A stretch of 64,000 nt of DNA, from positions 1 through 64,000 of the forward strand of contig JABSSL010000015.1 of assembly GCA_013214355.1 (NCBI GenBank). The letters are read 5' to 3'. The translations under genes were made by a program, and so were the position numbers. The notes beneath the pieces are model-generated. The model ran no database searches and was not told where the DNA came from. It worked only from the letters and a program-made list of their open reading frames with translations. This stretch comes from Saprospiraceae bacterium. Its GTDB lineage: Bacteria > Bacteroidota > Bacteroidia > Chitinophagales > Saprospiraceae. Position 1 is the first letter of the stretch. The number at the start of each line of letters is the position of its first letter. Below are positions 60,944 through 64,000 of this stretch, piece by piece.

Positions 60944-60959
60944 ATTGCAAGATATTGCA
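60944..60959. promoter_or_regulatory. Direct-repeat operator candidate upstream of deoR
   Basis: ATTGCA-AGAT-ATTGCA, two identical hexamers ten bases apart, 86-101 bases before the deoR start. The same hexamer with the same four-base gap occurs upstream of the dehydrogenase gene. Confidence 0.55.
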
Positions 60960-61151
60960 ACTTTAACCGCAAGATAGGGTGTTTTTTGCTTAGCTATACG
61001 ATTCGAACTACATGGAAAGAGATAAGGAAGCGAGATTGTTGACTAGTAATACAAATAGGTAATAGAGGCCTTTGCTACGATTTGCCGCAACTTTCTCAGG
61101 ATTTGGGATCTGTACACCCGCTTTTTCGAAGGAACTGGTAAACCTTAAGGA

Positions 61152-61174
61152 GGGAGAATATCTAAGATTCTCCC
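61152..61174 (-). terminator. Hairpin downstream of the phytase gene
   Basis: GGGAGAAT and ATTCTCCC pair perfectly around ATCTAAG, about 57 bases past the phytase stop on the minus strand. On the minus strand it is followed by CTTAAGG rather than a T run, so termination is probable only by position. Confidence 0.4.
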
Positions 61175-61230
61175 CGGTGAAGAACCGAACATCGGACCTC
61201 CAATATATCTCAAATTCCTTTATCCTGTTG

Positions 61231-62403
61231 TCAGTTGATCTTTTGTGGTAGTTTTTTCAATACCTCTGCCCAACTGATCATTTTGAAGTTCTGTGCGACA
61301 AGGCTGTCTCCTTTATGATTAAAGCCATCCTGAACGACCAACATGCCCTGAGGATAATCAGCATTCAGGTATTGTGTAACTACATCCAAGCCGTCAGTTT
61401 CTTCAACTCCATCAATTCTGGCACTTGCTCCAACCTTAAAGCTAGTGAGGTGTTTATGATCTCCTGATCCGGAAAAAATGGCATAAGAAAAATTCCCTTG
61501 ACTACTAGCCAAAAGGAGGTCGTTTTCTCCATGTTCTATGAAGGTAATCCCTTCAATATCGAAAGCGATATTGGGATTGGTACTTCCACTAGCAGTCAAG
61601 AACTCTTTTCCATCGCCACTTCCAGGATCAAGTTGCAATTTCCATATCCCTTTATTCTCTTCCCCTACATAGAGCACTCCCCGTTTATCATCAGTTGTCA
61701 TGCCTTCGGTTTGAGAATCAAATTGAACCTCTCTCAATAACTTTAGATCCAGCTTGCCTTCTGGCGTGGTAATAATTTCAAACTGTTGCATTCGTCCATT
61801 TTTGCCGTTGATAATGGCGTAGGACTTATTTTGCTGCTGATCTTGACCAAAGGTGAACCCATAGATGTCGTCGATACTGTTGCTATCGACTTGTAAGGAA
61901 CCATTGGATATATCAGTTAAGGCACCATTTTGGGGGTCCAATTGGAATAAATCAATCGATTGGTCGGTACGGTTACTGCATCCAATAATGGTAATGATCT
62001 TGTTTGCCAATGGGAAATCATAAAGGATGTCAACATTATTGATATTGCCAATGGGATAATATTCCACTTCCTTCCCGGCTAAATCATACACTGCTAATCC
62101 CCCTCTTTTGTTAGACCCAAAAATTAAGCTGGCGGAAGGGGTGTCAGGATTGACCCAAATGGCAGGATCATCAGCAGCATCTTCTGCTGCAGATGCTTGA
62201 ACGGATTGAGTTTCCATGGTTGGGAAAACGGTATGCTCAATTTCGTTTTGTGCTTGATAAGCTGCCACTAAAGCCAAAGAATCTTCCCGTGCTTCCTTGT
62301 CTTCCAGACTAAGTGTGGGTTGATTTAAGTCGACTGCAGATTGGTCGTTTTTGCAAGAGGCAAATAGAAGAATCAGCAGCGAAATCACTACATTTCTGAA
62401 CAT
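61231..62403 (-). CDS. Beta-propeller phytase lipoprotein
   Basis: 390 residues from the ATG at 62403, opening a lipoprotein signal (NVVISLLILLFASCKND, lipobox FAS|C). The phytase family (PF02333) is recognised by DDPAIWVNPDTPSASLIFGSNKRGGLAVYDLAGKE near the start, then NNVDILYDF, DIYGFTFGQ, SQTEGMTTDDKRGVLYVGEENKGIWKL and DIEGITFIEHG. The six-bladed calcium propeller removes phosphate from phytate. Lipid anchoring places it on the envelope, next to a TonB-dependent receptor gene 91 bases upstream on the same strand. This receptor-phytase pairing is known in aquatic bacteria and suggests phosphate scavenging from inositol phosphates. Confidence 0.93.
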   Translation of the reverse strand: MFRNVVISLLILLFASCKNDQSAVDLNQPTLSLEDKEAREDSLALVAAYQAQNEIEHTVFPTMETQSVQASAAEDAADDPAIWVNPDTPSASLIFGSNKRGGLAVYDLAGKEVEYYPIGNINNVDILYDFPLANKIITIIGCSNRTDQSIDLFQLDPQNGALTDISNGSLQVDSNSIDDIYGFTFGQDQQQNKSYAIINGKNGRMQQFEIITTPEGKLDLKLLREVQFDSQTEGMTTDDKRGVLYVGEENKGIWKLQLDPGSGDGKEFLTASGSTNPNIAFDIEGITFIEHGENDLLLASSQGNFSYAIFSGSGDHKHLTSFKVGASARIDGVEETDGLDVVTQYLNADYPQGMLVVQDGFNHKGDSLVAQNFKMISWAEVLKKLPQKIN

Positions 62404-62494
62404 ATCTGATAAATTGAACAAAGCTTGAAATACAAAACCTTTCTCCCTATTTCTAGAAGGAGAAAGGTTCTGTCTTATTGTTACAGAGAATTAT

Positions 62495-64000
62495 CTAGTT
62501 TGACATATCAAATTTCACTCCAATGTCAAAACGTACATTATAGTATTCAGCCTGCATAGTACGTCGAGAAACACTTTGGAAGTATCTCAATGGCTGATTC
62601 AATAGGTTGTTTGCATTAGCATAAAGAACAAAAGTCTTTGAGAGGCTATAGCTAAAGTTTAGATCCAAGTAAGTTACCTGGTCATAGTGGCGATCAAAAA
62701 AGTCACTTTCTCCAACTTCATCGATAAAGTCGCTAGCATAATTGAGAGAAAGTCGGGAAGTGAATCGCTTGTCTTCATAAGCAATGGAGGCATTCAATGT
62801 ATGCTCAGGTGAACCCGGTAGCTCCAGTTCGTCGCCTTCTCTTCCTTCAAAATTAAAGTCCGTTACTTCTGAACTGGTGTAGGTGTAGTTGAAATAGAAG
62901 CCCATGCCTTTAAGCGATGGAGCGATGAAGTCCAATTGTCGTTGGAAAGCGACTTCCACACCAAATAGAGTAGCATTGCCACCATTGATTGGCTGAGCGA
63001 AGTTGTCCCATTCTCTGCCTTCGAAGCTGAAGCCTTCAAAGCGTTGAGTTACGATGAAATCATTTACGTCTTTGTAAAACAAGCCACCCGATAGAATCCC
63101 AACTGTTCCAAAGTAGTGCTCCGCCATCAAGTCAAAATTAGTGGAAGTTGTGGCTTCCAAATCTGGGTTGCCGATCGTTAGTTCCTCTCCATCTTCTATT
63201 TGACGGAACGGTACTAGGTCGAAATAATTAGGACGAGCCAGCGTGTTGGTGTAAGCAAAACGAAGTACTGTTCGAGGTAGAATATTGTATTTCAAATGAA
63301 GTCCTGGTAACACATTCAGGTAACCTCTATTTTCCTGTGGCGTACTAGTTAGTGTTTCTGCTTCGTCATCAAACTGAAAACCCTCATACTCCAACTGTGT
63401 TTGTTCCAATCTCAGCCCTGCTACCAGTAGGAACTTTTCAGCAAAACGTTGCTCGACCATTGCGTAACCACCAAAGATTTCTTCACTAGCAGTGAAATTA
63501 CCGGCCAGCTCACTTAAATCTTGCGCTCTTTCGAATTGTCCGGATCCAAGATTTAGATCACCTGTAAATTCTCTTGAAATAAAGGATCCAATGGCGTAAT
63601 CACCGGCTAGATAATTGTCTCTAGATAGATCCGCCAAGCTTTTCAAGCCATTGTCAAAAATAGTACCATCAACGGGTTCATATTCGTAAAAATCGTTGTT
63701 GCGGAGTTTTGACTTGGTGCGGACTCGGCCGCCAAATTTTAGTATGCTCTGATTCTTTCCGAGCGCAAGCGGTAATTCAAAGTCAATGCGCCCGTTCACA
63801 TCTTCGTCTTCCGTGAATTGAAATTCTTCGGTGATTTCGCTCAATTCCCAAGCAGAAGAAGGGTTGATAAACTCTGTACCAAGAGCAGAAATTAATGGCT
63901 CTTCTGGATTTGAAAAATTGACGTCAACAGGAACTGTGCCATCGGTAGCAATCTCATAGTAACGCTCATTAGGTCTATCTTCAGATGCCTTGGCATAGTT
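62495..64000 (-). CDS. TonB-dependent receptor (C-terminal part, cut by the window edge)
   Basis: The frame is open from the stop at 62495 to the end of the window, so the N-terminus and plug lie outside. The visible 501 codons are barrel sequence: FVLVAGLRLEQTQLEYEGFQ-like strands, RGYLNVLPGLHLKYNILPRTVLRFAYTNTLARPNYFDLVPF, NPDLEATTSTNFDLMAEHYFG, and a final strand ending YYNVRFDIGVKFDMSN. The apparent start at 63844 is a TTG inside the gene. This family (TonB receptor, OMP_b-brl/CirA-type) imports substrates through the outer membrane with energy from TonB. The downstream phytase suggests inositol phosphates or their products as cargo. Confidence 0.93.
   Translation of the reverse strand, partial: NYAKASEDRPNERYYEIATDGTVPVDVNFSNPEEPLISALGTEFINPSSAWELSEITEEFQFTEDEDVNGRIDFELPLALGKNQSILKFGGRVRTKSKLRNNDFYEYEPVDGTIFDNGLKSLADLSRDNYLAGDYAIGSFISREFTGDLNLGSGQFERAQDLSELAGNFTASEEIFGGYAMVEQRFAEKFLLVAGLRLEQTQLEYEGFQFDDEAETLTSTPQENRGYLNVLPGLHLKYNILPRTVLRFAYTNTLARPNYFDLVPFRQIEDGEELTIGNPDLEATTSTNFDLMAEHYFGTVGILSGGLFYKDVNDFIVTQRFEGFSFEGREWDNFAQPINGGNATLFGVEVAFQRQLDFIAPSLKGMGFYFNYTYTSSEVTDFNFEGREGDELELPGSPEHTLNASIAYEDKRFTSRLSLNYASDFIDEVGESDFFDRHYDQVTYLDLNFSYSLSKTFVLYANANNLLNQPLRYFQSVSRRTMQAEYYNVRFDIGVKFDMSN

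Larger units (their letters stand above)
60859..61230. other. Gene-less stretch between deoR and the phytase gene
   Basis: 372 bases. It holds the deoR operator candidate (60944-60959) and a hairpin after the phytase stop (61152-61174). No reading frame with protein-like features is seen. Confidence 0.5.

Overview
The window looks like a chromosomal segment of a Bacteroidota member, most likely of the Saprospiraceae/Lewinella type; this is an inference from gene families, since no rRNA is present. Pointers are TonB-linked outer-membrane barrels, a type IX secretion (T9SS) sorting domain, LytTR two-component regulation, PadR plus FtsX-type ABC permease pairs, sortilin-like BNR-repeat proteins, a GH92 mannosidase, many lipoproteins, and TAnnTTTG promoter-like sequences. 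I saw no rRNA, tRNA, CRISPR array, intact insertion sequence or prophage.

Layout. 0.1-5 kb: DUF1080 lipoprotein, TPR/HTH regulator, serine hydrolase and esterase. 5.2-6.4 kb: a solitary, divergent EF-Tu, followed by about 650 bases without a convincing gene. 7-10 kb: a TIM-barrel glycosidase-like protein and a Tat-exported toroid protein. 10-14.4 kb: LytTR regulator and kinase, divergent from an outer-membrane barrel. 14.5-19.2 kb: an exported WG-repeat protein next to a caspase-nSTAND membrane protein. 19.4-22.4 kb: PadR and ABC permease. 22.7-28.6 kb: sterol-desaturase-like enzyme, Crp-type regulator, reductase, SMR efflux pump, serine hydrolase and cysS. 28.9-36.6 kb: TetR, a lipoprotein, a desaturase-reductase-ferredoxin fusion with its own TetR, Crp, phosphoesterase and pectinacetylesterase-like protein. 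37-44.7 kb: DJ-1/PfpI, sulfatase, patatin, Crp and a T9SS cargo protein. 44.9-56.8 kb: M14 peptidase, two divergent sortilin-like paralogues and GH92. 56.8-64 kb: an aspartoacylase-family gene broken by an in-frame amber codon, cupin, D-amino-acid-dehydrogenase-like enzyme, DeoR regulator, beta-propeller phytase and a TonB receptor cut by the window edge.

Much of the content is a cell-surface scavenging repertoire (glycan, peptide, sulfate ester and phytate breakdown) with local one-component regulators. The best candidate for an unusual system is 14505..19188. A cytoplasmic caspase/nSTAND protein with one transmembrane segment sits 31 bases after an exported protein that looks like the coiled-coil plus WG-repeat sensor half often found fused to such proteins. 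I read it as a split, trans-envelope sensor and death-effector module. Other strong observations are the amber-interrupted aspartoacylase-family gene, the second-type EF-Tu, the self-sufficient desaturase fusion, and several precise repeat or operator structures, notably identical direct-repeat architecture upstream of the DeoR gene and the dehydrogenase gene.
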